A stretch of DNA of 12,713 nt from an uncultured Flavobacteriales bacterium (GCA_903879765.1 CAIRMS010000383.1:1-12713), one strand, 5' to 3'; counted from the stretch's first letter, positions 1 through 6,339 are shown. The notes: a model not told the origin generated them from the letters alone. Numbers and translations: made by a program.

Positions 1-53
1 CCTAATAAAGCACATTTACAGAATAAAATTATACTTAAAACATGGAAAAAAAA

Positions 54-83
54 GAACCCTCTTCATGTTAATGAAAAGGGTTC
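54..83. terminator. hairpin terminator upstream of purH
   Basis: An inverted repeat pairs 54-66 with 71-83: GAACCCT against AGGGTTC, continued by an AT-rich upper stem with one C-A mismatch, around a GTTA loop. An A8 run at 46-53 lies directly to its left, so in the minus direction the stem is followed by U8. In the plus direction the following bases are only moderately T-rich. It most likely ends an upstream plus-strand gene; the tandem TAA TAA at 3-8 could be that gene's stop, but too little of it is in view to say. A minus-strand terminator would have no gene to serve here, because purH lies to the right on the plus strand. Confidence 0.55.
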
Positions 84-191
84 ATTATCTTTGGTCTAAC
101 CAGTCAACCTTTTTTAGGATGATACACAAAAAACTTGGCCGGATCGCTGAAATGAACAAGAGATAAAAATCATTTATCGAAAAAAATACAC

Positions 192-199
192 TAATTTTG
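192..199 (+). promoter_or_regulatory. purH promoter, -7 element TAATTTTG
   Basis: TAATTTTG matches the Bacteroidota -7 consensus TAnnTTTG exactly. A TTTA at 173-176 is a possible weak -33 element, with a 15-base spacer that is somewhat short. The predicted start of transcription is near 203-205, giving a leader of about 15 bases with no Shine-Dalgarno sequence. Apart from this and the hairpin at 54-83, I see nothing convincing in 84-218. Confidence 0.5.
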
Positions 200-218
200 C
201 GCTTTCTTTTAGAGCATC

Positions 219-1748
219 ATGACAGATTTAAAAAACATCCAAAGCGCCTTAATTTCAGTCTATTACAAAGACGGATTAGACGAAATTGTTCGTGAATTAC
301 ACAAACACCAAGTAACTATTTACTCCACAGGAGGAACTTTGGCCTTTATTCAAAATTTAGGGATTCCTGTAATTGCAGTTGAAGACTTAACGGGTTTTCC
401 GGAAATCCTTGGGGGTAGAGTAAAAACATTGCACCCAACCGTTTTTGGTGGGATTTTAAATCGTCGTGCATTGCAAGAGGATCAAGATGCCATTGCGAAA
501 CATGGCATTCCTTCTATTGATTTAGTGATTGTTGACTTATACCCTTTCGAGGAAACCGTTGCTTCAGGAGCCAGTGCGGAGGATATCATTGAAAAAATTG
601 ATATTGGTGGAATTTCCTTGATTCGCGCAGGAGCAAAAAATTTCCAAGATGTGGTGATTATTCCATCTGTTAACAACTATGGAGCCTTTTTAGAAATCCT
701 TCGTGCTCAAAATGGCGCGACAAGTCTTGCTCAAAGACAACACTTTGCTGGAGAGGCCTTTCATGTCTCATCCCATTATGACACCATGATTCATCAGTAC
801 TTCGTTCAAAACGATGGCCCTTACTTAAAAGTTAGTATAGAAAAAAGCGAAGCGCTACGATACGGAGAAAACCCACATCAAAAGGGTCAATTCTTTGGTG
901 ATTTAGATGCTTTGTTCGATAAATTACACGGGAAAGAGCTTTCTTACAACAATTTATTGGATGTAGATGCTGCAGTTAATTTATTGCAGGAATTTAAAAA
1001 TGATGGTCCAACTTTCGGAATATTGAAGCACAATAATGCCTGTGGTTTGGCAACACGTCCAACGTTAAAAGAAGCCTACGAAGTTGCTTTAGCAGCTGAC
1101 CCTGTTAGTGCCTTTGGTGGAATTTTAATTTCTAATCAACCCATAGATATAGCTACGGCTACTCTGATAAATGAATTGTTTTGCGAAGTACTCATTGCGC
1201 CGAATTATGACGAAGACGCATTGGAGTTATTGAAAAGTAAAAAAAACAGAATCATTCTCGTTCAAAAAGAAATTGCACTTCCACAACAACAGGTTCGATC
1301 CATCTTAAATGGTGTACTTGTACAAGACAGAGATGCGAAATCAGAAACAAAAGCAGATTTGGTTGTCAAAACTACGAATGCACCAAGCGAACAAGAAATT
1401 GCTGATTTATTGTTTGCTAATAAACTCGTTAAACATACGAAGTCCAATACAATCATTTTAGCGAAAAACGGACAATTATTAGCGAGTGGAACCGGACAAA
1501 CTTCCCGTGTTGATGCATTAAATCAAGCCATCCAAAAAGCAAAAACGTTTGGTTTCGATTTGAAAGGTGCAGCAATGGCGAGTGATGCCTTTTTTCCCTT
1601 CCCAGATTGCGTGGAAATTGCACATTTGGAAGGTATTGATGCGGTAATCCAGCCTGGTGGTTCAGTTAAGGATGATCTTTCCGTTGAATATTGTAATAAA
1701 CACGGAATGCGCATGGTATTTACTGGAGTGCGCCACTTTAAACACTAA
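219..1748 (+). CDS. purH: bifunctional AICAR transformylase / IMP cyclohydrolase PurH
   Basis: This cytoplasmic enzyme carries out the last two steps of de novo IMP synthesis: it formylates AICAR with 10-formyl-tetrahydrofolate and then closes the ring. The 509-residue length is normal. Residues 1-200 are the MGS-like cyclohydrolase domain, with the STGGT motif at 36-40 and GGRVKTLHP at 65-73. Residues 205-509 are the transformylase, with RYGENPHQ at 214-221, the catalytic Lys-His pair at 270-271 within KHNNACG, DPVSAFGG at 294-301 and the C-terminal QPGGSVKD at 478-485. The usual KHTNPCG reads KHNNACG here, but the catalytic pair is kept. The ATG at 219 is the first after a good promoter and gives a full N-terminus. 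It is followed 83 bases later by mreB, a pairing common in Bacteroidota. The end is intact. Confidence 0.97.
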   Translation: MTDLKNIQSALISVYYKDGLDEIVRELHKHQVTIYSTGGTLAFIQNLGIPVIAVEDLTGFPEILGGRVKTLHPTVFGGILNRRALQEDQDAIAKHGIPSIDLVIVDLYPFEETVASGASAEDIIEKIDIGGISLIRAGAKNFQDVVIIPSVNNYGAFLEILRAQNGATSLAQRQHFAGEAFHVSSHYDTMIHQYFVQNDGPYLKVSIEKSEALRYGENPHQKGQFFGDLDALFDKLHGKELSYNNLLDVDAAVNLLQEFKNDGPTFGILKHNNACGLATRPTLKEAYEVALAADPVSAFGGILISNQPIDIATATLINELFCEVLIAPNYDEDALELLKSKKNRIILVQKEIALPQQQVRSILNGVLVQDRDAKSETKADLVVKTTNAPSEQEIADLLFANKLVKHTKSNTIILAKNGQLLASGTGQTSRVDALNQAIQKAKTFGFDLKGAAMASDAFFPFPDCVEIAHLEGIDAVIQPGGSVKDDLSVEYCNKHGMRMVFTGVRHFKH

Positions 1749-1753
1749 CTTTG
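1746..1753 (+). promoter_or_regulatory. mreB promoter, -7 element TAACTTTG
   Basis: TAACTTTG is an exact match to TAnnTTTG, and its first three bases are the purH stop codon TAA (1746-1748). Transcription would start near 1757-1760, leaving a leader of about 70-75 bases before mreB. No clear -33 element is visible; TTTA at 1719-1722 is about 23 bases upstream. There is no terminator after purH, so mreB is probably also read through from purH. Confidence 0.45.
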
Positions 1754-1770
1754 CATATATTTACATTAAA

Positions 1771-1808
1771 TTGTAACCTTTTCTCCGAATCTCTCGAAAA
1801 AGGTACAA
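1771..1808 (+). other. hairpin in the mreB leader
   Basis: TTGTAACCTTTT (1771-1782) pairs with the arm ending ACAA at 1797-1808. This gives 11 base pairs with one bulged A at 1776 and a loop of about 15 bases. No T tract follows, so it is not an ordinary intrinsic terminator. It sits within the predicted mreB leader and could affect mRNA stability or translation, but no known riboswitch or leader family is recognised. Confidence 0.35.
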
Positions 1809-1831
1809 CGTAATCACTAGTTGGACTCAAC

Positions 1832-2857
1832 ATGAAATTTTTCAGTTTTTTAACGCAAGAAATTGCGATTGACTTAGGGACAGCAAACACACTCATCATC
1901 TGGAATGATAAAGTGGTGGTTGACGAGCCGTCTATTGTAGCTAAAGACATTCAAACAGGCAAGGTTGTTGCTATTGGACGAAAGGCGCAACAGATGCACG
2001 GAAAGACTCACAAGTTAATTGAAACTGTACGTCCTTTGAAAGACGGTGTAATTGCTGATTTCCAAAGTGCGGAACAAATGATTCGTGGAATGATTAAAAT
2101 GATCAATCCAGGGAAAAGTCTTTTCAATCCAACTTTACGCATGGTAATTTGCATTCCATCTGGAATCACAGAAGTTGAAAAACGCGCCGTTCGTGACTCC
2201 GCAGAACATGCTGGCGCGAAAGAAGTTTATTTAATTCATGAGCCAATGGCAGCAGCTATTGGAATCGGAATTGATGTAGAGGAGCCAATGGGAAATATGA
2301 TCATCGATATAGGTGGTGGTACATCCGAAATTGCTGTCATTGCATTGGGTGGAATTGTTTGTGATAAATCTATACGAATCGCTGGTGATGACTTTACAAG
2401 TGATATCGAAGAGTACATGCGTCGTCAACACAACATTCTTGTTGGTGAGCGTACAGCAGAGCAAATTAAAATTGAAGTAGGAGCAGCTTTACCTGAACTT
2501 GACAATCCGCCACCAGACTTTGCCGTAAGAGGACGAGATTTGATGACAGGAATTCCAAAGGAAATTATGGTTTCTTACGTGGAAGTAGCGCATGCATTAG
2601 ATAAAACCATTTCTAAAATTGAAGAAGCGATTTTAAGTGCACTTGAGTTAACTCCACCAGAACTTTCTGCAGATATCTACAAAACAGGTATCTATTTAGC
2701 AGGTGGTGGTTCCATGTTAAGAGGACTAGACAAACGTATTTCTGCGAAAACAAAATTACCTGTGCACATTGCTGAAGATCCACTTCGCGCAGTTGCAAGG
2801 GGAACAAGTATTGCATTGAAAAACATTGACAAATACCAGTTCTTGATTAGAGATTAA
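1832..2857 (+). CDS. mreB: rod shape-determining protein MreB (bacterial actin)
   Basis: MreB is an actin-fold ATPase that polymerises on the inner face of the cytoplasmic membrane and guides the elongation machinery for peptidoglycan. At 341 residues it is full length. The phosphate-1 loop is DLGTANT at 14-20, the phosphate-2 loop DIGGGTSE at 159-166 and the adenosine motif LAGGGSMLRG at 289-298. The hydrophobic, basic-ended start MKFFSFLTQE fits the short membrane-binding N-terminus seen in the family. It lies 83 bases after purH and ends in tandem TAA codons directly before a strong terminator. In many Bacteroidota purH-mreB is followed by mreC, mreD, a PBP2 gene and rodA; here the strand switches immediately, so the partners must be elsewhere or absent. 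Confidence 0.97.
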   Translation: MKFFSFLTQEIAIDLGTANTLIIWNDKVVVDEPSIVAKDIQTGKVVAIGRKAQQMHGKTHKLIETVRPLKDGVIADFQSAEQMIRGMIKMINPGKSLFNPTLRMVICIPSGITEVEKRAVRDSAEHAGAKEVYLIHEPMAAAIGIGIDVEEPMGNMIIDIGGGTSEIAVIALGGIVCDKSIRIAGDDFTSDIEEYMRRQHNILVGERTAEQIKIEVGAALPELDNPPPDFAVRGRDLMTGIPKEIMVSYVEVAHALDKTISKIEEAILSALELTPPELSADIYKTGIYLAGGGSMLRGLDKRISAKTKLPVHIAEDPLRAVARGTSIALKNIDKYQFLIRD

Positions 2858-2874
2858 TAAGAATTCATTGACAT

Positions 2875-2905
2875 AAAAAAAGGGCTGTTTTCACAGCCCT
2901 TTTTT
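2875..2905. terminator. bidirectional terminator between mreB and the thioredoxin-like gene
   Basis: A GC-containing stem GGGCTGT/ACAGCCC (2882-2888 with 2893-2899) closes on the loop TTTC. An A7 run (2875-2881) stands on the left and T6 (2900-2905) on the right. The symmetry gives a U tract in both directions, suiting the convergent stops at 2857 (plus) and 2920 (minus). Confidence 0.88.
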
Positions 2906-2919
2906 ATTTCCATTCGGAT

Positions 2920-4146
2920 TTATTTTAATAAGTCCAATGCCATTTCGATTTCCAATTGAATTTTATCCGTGAGTTCTTTGTGTGCAGGACCAGTTGCAGG
3001 ACCACTGTATCCGGTGTGTACATGAAGCACCTTGCCGTCTTTTCCTATAATGATGGTCGTTGGAAAACTCATAATACCATTTAGCATAGGGAATTGAGCT
3101 GATGCAACATCTTTCGAAGATTTTCCAGCTAACACTAAATCATATTCCATTCCAATTTTTTTCTTGAACGCTTTTAATTTTTTACGCGTTTGTTTTTCAT
3201 CTGTGCCCACTTCATAGGCCAAGGCGATAATTTCAAGTCCAAATTGCTCATAACCCTTGTGCAATTTATTCATGAATTGAACCTCATCCAAACAATTCGG
3301 ACACCACGTACCCATGATTTGTAAAACAATGACCTTCCCTTCGTTTGGTTTAAGGGAGAACCCTGCTCCATTTAATTGAACCATATCCGCAGTATTGACC
3401 TTTTGGTCATTTACGACGTAAGTCAATGATGCTTCATTTCGAAGCTTTGCGTCCGGATTACGCACCGCAATCCAATCTGAAGCATATGAAACTCCACTGT
3501 AGAATTTACCTTTTAGGGTGTCTGAATGCATTTCTGCCTCGAACATCATCGCCCAAGAGCCGTTAAAAGTGGACATAGAAAAACGTTGTCCTGAACGATT
3601 TCCAGCTAAAAAACGATAATCCCCGGTTTCGGTTAAAAAAGTACCTGCAATTTCTGTGTCCTTACCTGCTTTAAAAATTCCGATAGCATTCTCTTCTTCT
3701 TTCGTTCCTGGTTGAAAAGTTACTTCCCAGGTCCCATCAAAAAGAGACTCAATGGGTTTTGTTGGATGCATTTGAGGAAATCTTTGTGAAATGTTCCAAG
3801 TCAAGGTAAAGGGGATTCTTTGTTGTACTTTTTTATTGTAATTAATCCAATACCCACGTGCTGACTCACCATTTTTCTCTAATTTGAAAATGACTTCGGC
3901 ATCCTGAATGGGGAAATGTAAATAAATGCTGTCCTTTTTGGCGTGTGCATTCATCAAGAGTTCTTCTGTATCATTGATGACATAGATCTTCTTTCCTCCA
4001 TTTTCTACCTTTAGCTGAAAAGGAATGAAAAGACGGTCATTCATGGCCAATTCTCCCTGCCACAAACCACTTTTCATATTCACCTTTGCAAAAGAAACAA
4101 GAGACATCATCATGAAAATTATGGATAAAAAGGTTTTCATATTCAT
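2920..4146 (-). CDS. exported TlpA-like thioredoxin-fold protein with a large beta-rich N-terminal region
   Basis: This is probably a periplasmic or envelope thiol-disulfide oxidoreductase of the TlpA/peroxiredoxin-like group. The chosen start (ATG at 4146; a second ATG at 4140 is equally possible) gives 408 residues beginning with a signal peptide: MNMK, a hydrophobic core, then SFA and likely cleavage before Lys21. No lipobox cysteine is seen. The open frame extends upstream to 4197, but that start would bury the signal peptide and run through the divergent promoter region. Residues about 20-255 are beta-rich and look like two related modules. Residues about 265-408 are the thioredoxin fold, with active site WCPNC (Cys282 and Cys285) and cis-proline SFPTT (Pro362). 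The substrate is unknown. It is convergent with mreB and divergent from the sigma factor gene. Confidence 0.85.
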   Translation of the reverse strand: MNMKTFLSIIFMMMSLVSFAKVNMKSGLWQGELAMNDRLFIPFQLKVENGGKKIYVINDTEELLMNAHAKKDSIYLHFPIQDAEVIFKLEKNGESARGYWINYNKKVQQRIPFTLTWNISQRFPQMHPTKPIESLFDGTWEVTFQPGTKEEENAIGIFKAGKDTEIAGTFLTETGDYRFLAGNRSGQRFSMSTFNGSWAMMFEAEMHSDTLKGKFYSGVSYASDWIAVRNPDAKLRNEASLTYVVNDQKVNTADMVQLNGAGFSLKPNEGKVIVLQIMGTWCPNCLDEVQFMNKLHKGYEQFGLEIIALAYEVGTDEKQTRKKLKAFKKKIGMEYDLVLAGKSSKDVASAQFPMLNGIMSFPTTIIIGKDGKVLHVHTGYSGPATGPAHKELTDKIQLEIEMALDLLK

Positions 4147-4159
4147 TTGTTTAAGCAAA

Positions 4160-4167
4160 CGAAAATA
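4160..4167 (-). promoter_or_regulatory. possible promoter of the thioredoxin-like gene
   Basis: Read on the minus strand, 4167-4160 is TATTTTCG, one mismatch from TAnnTTTG. It ends 13 bases before the ATG at 4146, implying a leader of only a few bases. The match is imperfect and no -33 element is clear. Confidence 0.3.
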
Positions 4168-4171
4168 CGTT

Positions 4172-4185
4172 AATTCGTATGAATT
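4172..4185. promoter_or_regulatory. short inverted repeat in the divergent promoter region
   Basis: AATTC (4172-4176), spacer GTAT, GAATT (4181-4185) form a perfect 5-base inverted repeat. It sits between the predicted -7 elements of the two divergent genes and overlaps that of the sigma factor gene. It could be an operator, but 5-base repeats are common in AT-rich DNA. Confidence 0.22.
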
Positions 4186-4188
4186 TTG
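4181..4188 (+). promoter_or_regulatory. possible sigma factor gene promoter, -7 element GAATTTTG
   Basis: GAATTTTG differs from TAnnTTTG only in its first base. Transcription would begin near 4192-4195, about 42 bases before the ATG at 4237. An ECF sigma factor may instead read its own promoter, of unknown consensus. Confidence 0.33.
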
Positions 4189-4236
4189 CTGCGGCATGCA
4201 ACTTTTTTAAACGAAACGCAGTCAAACAAACCGAGC

Positions 4237-4761
4237 ATGGAGGAAATTGCATTAATTAAACAGTGTATTGAAGGGAATCCAAAAGCTCAAAAAGCGTTGT
4301 TTGACATGTTTGCCCCTAAAATGTTTTCTGTTTGTCTGCGATACGTCAAAGATAAAATGCGCGCAGAAGATGTGCTACAAGATGCCTTGGTTAAAGTCTA
4401 TTCAAAACTTCCCGAATATAAATTCGAAGGAGTTTTTGAAGGGTGGATTCGTCGCATTGTTGTCAACACCTGCTTAGATCAATTGCGAAAGGATAAAAAG
4501 CTTCTCAAAGAAATTCAAGTAGAAGAAGTCTCCTATCGCATTGAACAACATGAATTCATTGCTGAGAAATTAATGGCAGATGATTTGATGAAATTAGTCC
4601 AATCCATGCCTGATGGCTACCGTGTTGTATTTAACATGTTTGCCATCGAAGGATATTCTCATCAAGAAATTGCAACAGCATTAGGAATTACAGAAAGCAC
4701 CTCAAAATCACAGTATTTGAGAGCAAGGGCATACTTGAAAGACCGTATTGAAAAAAGATAA
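4237..4761 (+). CDS. ECF-family RNA polymerase sigma factor (sigma-70 family)
   Basis: A 174-residue alternative sigma factor that would direct RNA polymerase to a set of stress or envelope promoters. Region 2 spans about 21-88, including DVLQDALVKVYSKL at 45-58, which fits the core-binding helix, and the -10-reading segment around WIRRIVVNTCLDQLRK. Region 4 spans about 116-171, with MPDGYRVVFNMFAIEGYSHQ leading into the helix-turn-helix EIATALGITESTSKSQYLRA. There is no region 1 or 3, as expected for the ECF class. The ATG at 4237 (MEEIALIKQC) is preferred over an upstream one at 4186, which would add 17 residues with no similarity to the family. The next gene starts one base after the stop, so the pair is probably translationally coupled; its product is the natural candidate for the cognate regulator. 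The exact ECF group cannot be assigned by eye. Confidence 0.9.
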   Translation: MEEIALIKQCIEGNPKAQKALFDMFAPKMFSVCLRYVKDKMRAEDVLQDALVKVYSKLPEYKFEGVFEGWIRRIVVNTCLDQLRKDKKLLKEIQVEEVSYRIEQHEFIAEKLMADDLMKLVQSMPDGYRVVFNMFAIEGYSHQEIATALGITESTSKSQYLRARAYLKDRIEKR

Positions 4762-4762
4762 A

Positions 4763-5629
4763 ATGGAAGAAAAAGATTTCATAAAAGAATTGTTTCAAGA
4801 GAAATTGGCACAGCACCAGTCGCCAGTAAGTCCAGAAGTATGGGCTTCCGTTTCATCTTCCATAACTTCCGGTACATCTGTCGTTAGTAGCGGTTTGTCT
4901 ATTTTAACAAAATCAATCATTGGCGGATTAAGTGCCGCTGCGGTGATTGGTGGTGTCTGGATGTTGACACATCAAACAACATCATCCATAAAAACGGTGA
5001 AATCAAAAGAAATCAAAAAACCAGCGATCCAAACCAAGTCCACTGATGAAAAAACAGCGATAAAATCAACATCAAAACCTGGTGAAAGTTATGGGTGCGT
5101 ATTCTTGATTCCAGAAATACCCCAAGAAGACAATGGACCTAGCTTTGGCCCTGGAATCCTTCACAGCGGTAGCGGTAGCGCGTCTTGCGGACCTGGAATT
5201 TCTTTAACCAATAAAGATCCTGAAGTGATCCCTACGCTTCCAATGCAAACGATTGTGGCCAATCAAAACAGTACAGCAATTTCACAACAGCCAATCGCAA
5301 ATGTACCTGTGACACAAAATATAGAACCAGCGCCCACTGTTCAAGAAGAAGCGATTGTTTTACCGAATATCTTCACTCCGAACGGTGATGGTAAAAATGA
5401 TGAGTTCAGTATTGATTTAAGTTCCTATGAATTCCTTGATTATAGTTTGGTGATTCTAGACATGAACAATCAACTTGTATTTAAAAGCACTAATCCGCAA
5501 GAAAATTGGAATGGAAAGATAGTTGATGGTGATGTATGCCCATCAGGGAATTATATCTACTACCTAACCGGGAAAACAGTTTCAGGAAAAAGCATTTCCA
5601 AATATTCTACCCTTCGAATTCAGTATTAA
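4763..5629 (+). CDS. single-pass membrane protein with anti-sigma-like N-terminus and C-terminal CHU_C/gliding-motility domain
   Basis: 288 residues. Residues 1-49 are soluble and resemble the N-terminus of the putative anti-sigma membrane proteins that follow ECF sigma genes in Bacteroidota: FIKELFQEKLAQHQ, then PVSPEVWASVSSSI with its Pro-x-x-x-Trp signature. A transmembrane helix spans about 51-69 (IIGGLSAAAVIGGVWMLTH). A low-complexity Lys/Thr/Ser linker with GSGSG and two GPGI repeats runs to about 195. The C-terminus (199-288) is a CHU_C domain, recognised by LPNIFTPNGDGKNDEF at 200-215 and the ending NYIYYLTGKTVSGK through the last strand. This domain normally sits on secreted proteins and serves as a type B sorting signal for type IX secretion. 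There is no cleavable signal peptide. The ATG lies one base after the sigma stop. I infer a cytoplasmic N-terminus that holds the sigma factor and an outside sensor, but the Lys-rich stretch after the helix makes the topology uncertain. Confidence 0.82.
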   Translation: MEEKDFIKELFQEKLAQHQSPVSPEVWASVSSSITSGTSVVSSGLSILTKSIIGGLSAAAVIGGVWMLTHQTTSSIKTVKSKEIKKPAIQTKSTDEKTAIKSTSKPGESYGCVFLIPEIPQEDNGPSFGPGILHSGSGSASCGPGISLTNKDPEVIPTLPMQTIVANQNSTAISQQPIANVPVTQNIEPAPTVQEEAIVLPNIFTPNGDGKNDEFSIDLSSYEFLDYSLVILDMNNQLVFKSTNPQENWNGKIVDGDVCPSGNYIYYLTGKTVSGKSISKYSTLRIQY

Positions 5630-6278
5630 ATTTTGATGTTAGTTCAGGCGTAACTTTTATAATCCCTACATAAAAGAATACGTTTCCAATCGATAATAAG
5701 ATGTGGGATACATCATTTTTATCCATCCATGGATGTAAATTTATTTTCATTAGAAAAACAAAGGCTGCAGGTAACATCGCCAATACGCCGAACGAAAAAT
5801 AATGAAAAGGCGCTTGATGCTTGCGATAAAATACCACCCCTAATATACCAGCACTTAAAATCGTTCCTAGAATCGTGTTTATTGCAATTGGCAAAAATCC
5901 CAATTCTGGTTTTTCAATCACTTGACCATTTAGACAAATGCGCAGAAATACACCAAGGACGATTAACATTTTAAGGATGGACATCCCCTTGTATATTTTT
6001 TGAAGCGTTTTACTGTATACAAATGAAATCATGGCCTGTTCAATGCAAAAAACAGCTAAAATTGCTGTTATCCAACCAGGAATCTTTCCGATTGTTCCCC
6101 AATAAAAATAAAAGCCATGGCCTAGTCCGCCAACAAATGTGCTTATCCCTAACATGAAGAAAAAAGCCATAAACCAATTGATAAATGGATTTCGATCATG
6201 TTCTTTCCAAAGTCTTATGGTTAGGTAGAAACAAATAGCTGACATGAGGGTGTCAGTGATGAGGGTGTTTGGTTCCAT
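5607..6278 (-). CDS. seven-helix integral membrane protein of unknown function
   Basis: The chosen start gives 223 residues. Seven hydrophobic helices are visible at about 5-23, 33-57, 66-86, 98-116, 128-151, 158-178 and 190-208. Polar residues at or beside helices include Ser46, His54 (GLGHGF), His182, Asp189 and His192 (HPWMDKNDVSHILL). This distribution recalls the seven-helix CREST metal-dependent hydrolases (alkaline ceramidase relatives), but the spacing is not a clean match; I treat that as a weak possibility beside an uncharacterised Bacteroidota family. The open frame extends to an ATG at 6359, but a perfect -7 element lies inside that extension at 6347-6340, so ATG 6278, just before helix 1, fits better; ATG 6335 would need a leaderless message. 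The 3' end overlaps the convergent gene by 23 bases with no terminator between them. Confidence 0.7.
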   Translation of the reverse strand: MEPNTLITDTLMSAICFYLTIRLWKEHDRNPFINWFMAFFFMLGISTFVGGLGHGFYFYWGTIGKIPGWITAILAVFCIEQAMISFVYSKTLQKIYKGMSILKMLIVLGVFLRICLNGQVIEKPELGFLPIAINTILGTILSAGILGVVFYRKHQAPFHYFSFGVLAMLPAAFVFLMKINLHPWMDKNDVSHILLSIGNVFFYVGIIKVTPELTSKFNTEFEG

Positions 6279-6339
6279 CAATGTGAATTCACCGAATTTC
6301 CAAATCAACTTTTCATAATCTGCACCAATAATCATGCGG

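Noticed and set aside
65..166. A 33-codon plus-strand open frame starting MLMKRVHYLW upstream of purH
   Set aside because: Its start lies inside the terminator hairpin, it has no ribosome-binding site or promoter, and its composition looks like translated AT-rich spacer.
1738..1950. Minus-strand 70-codon open frame across the purH-mreB junction
   Set aside because: It is antisense to mreB and to the purH end, with low-complexity Ser/Val composition and no recognisable domain.
2231..2464. Minus-strand 77-codon open frame inside mreB, rich in Ser, Thr, Asn and Cys
   Set aside because: A shadow of the strongly conserved MreB coding sequence; no start signal or family resemblance.
4186..4236. 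Upstream in-frame ATG for the sigma factor
   Set aside because: It would add 17 residues unlike the family, and would begin at or before the predicted transcription start.
4748..4762. TTG start for the membrane protein overlapping the sigma factor end
   Set aside because: The ATG at 4763 one base after the sigma stop gives a natural N-terminus; the five extra residues add nothing.
5164..5181. Tandem AGCGGT repeat as a possible mobile or regulatory repeat
   Set aside because: Only about two and a half copies, in frame, encoding the GSGSG part of a flexible linker.
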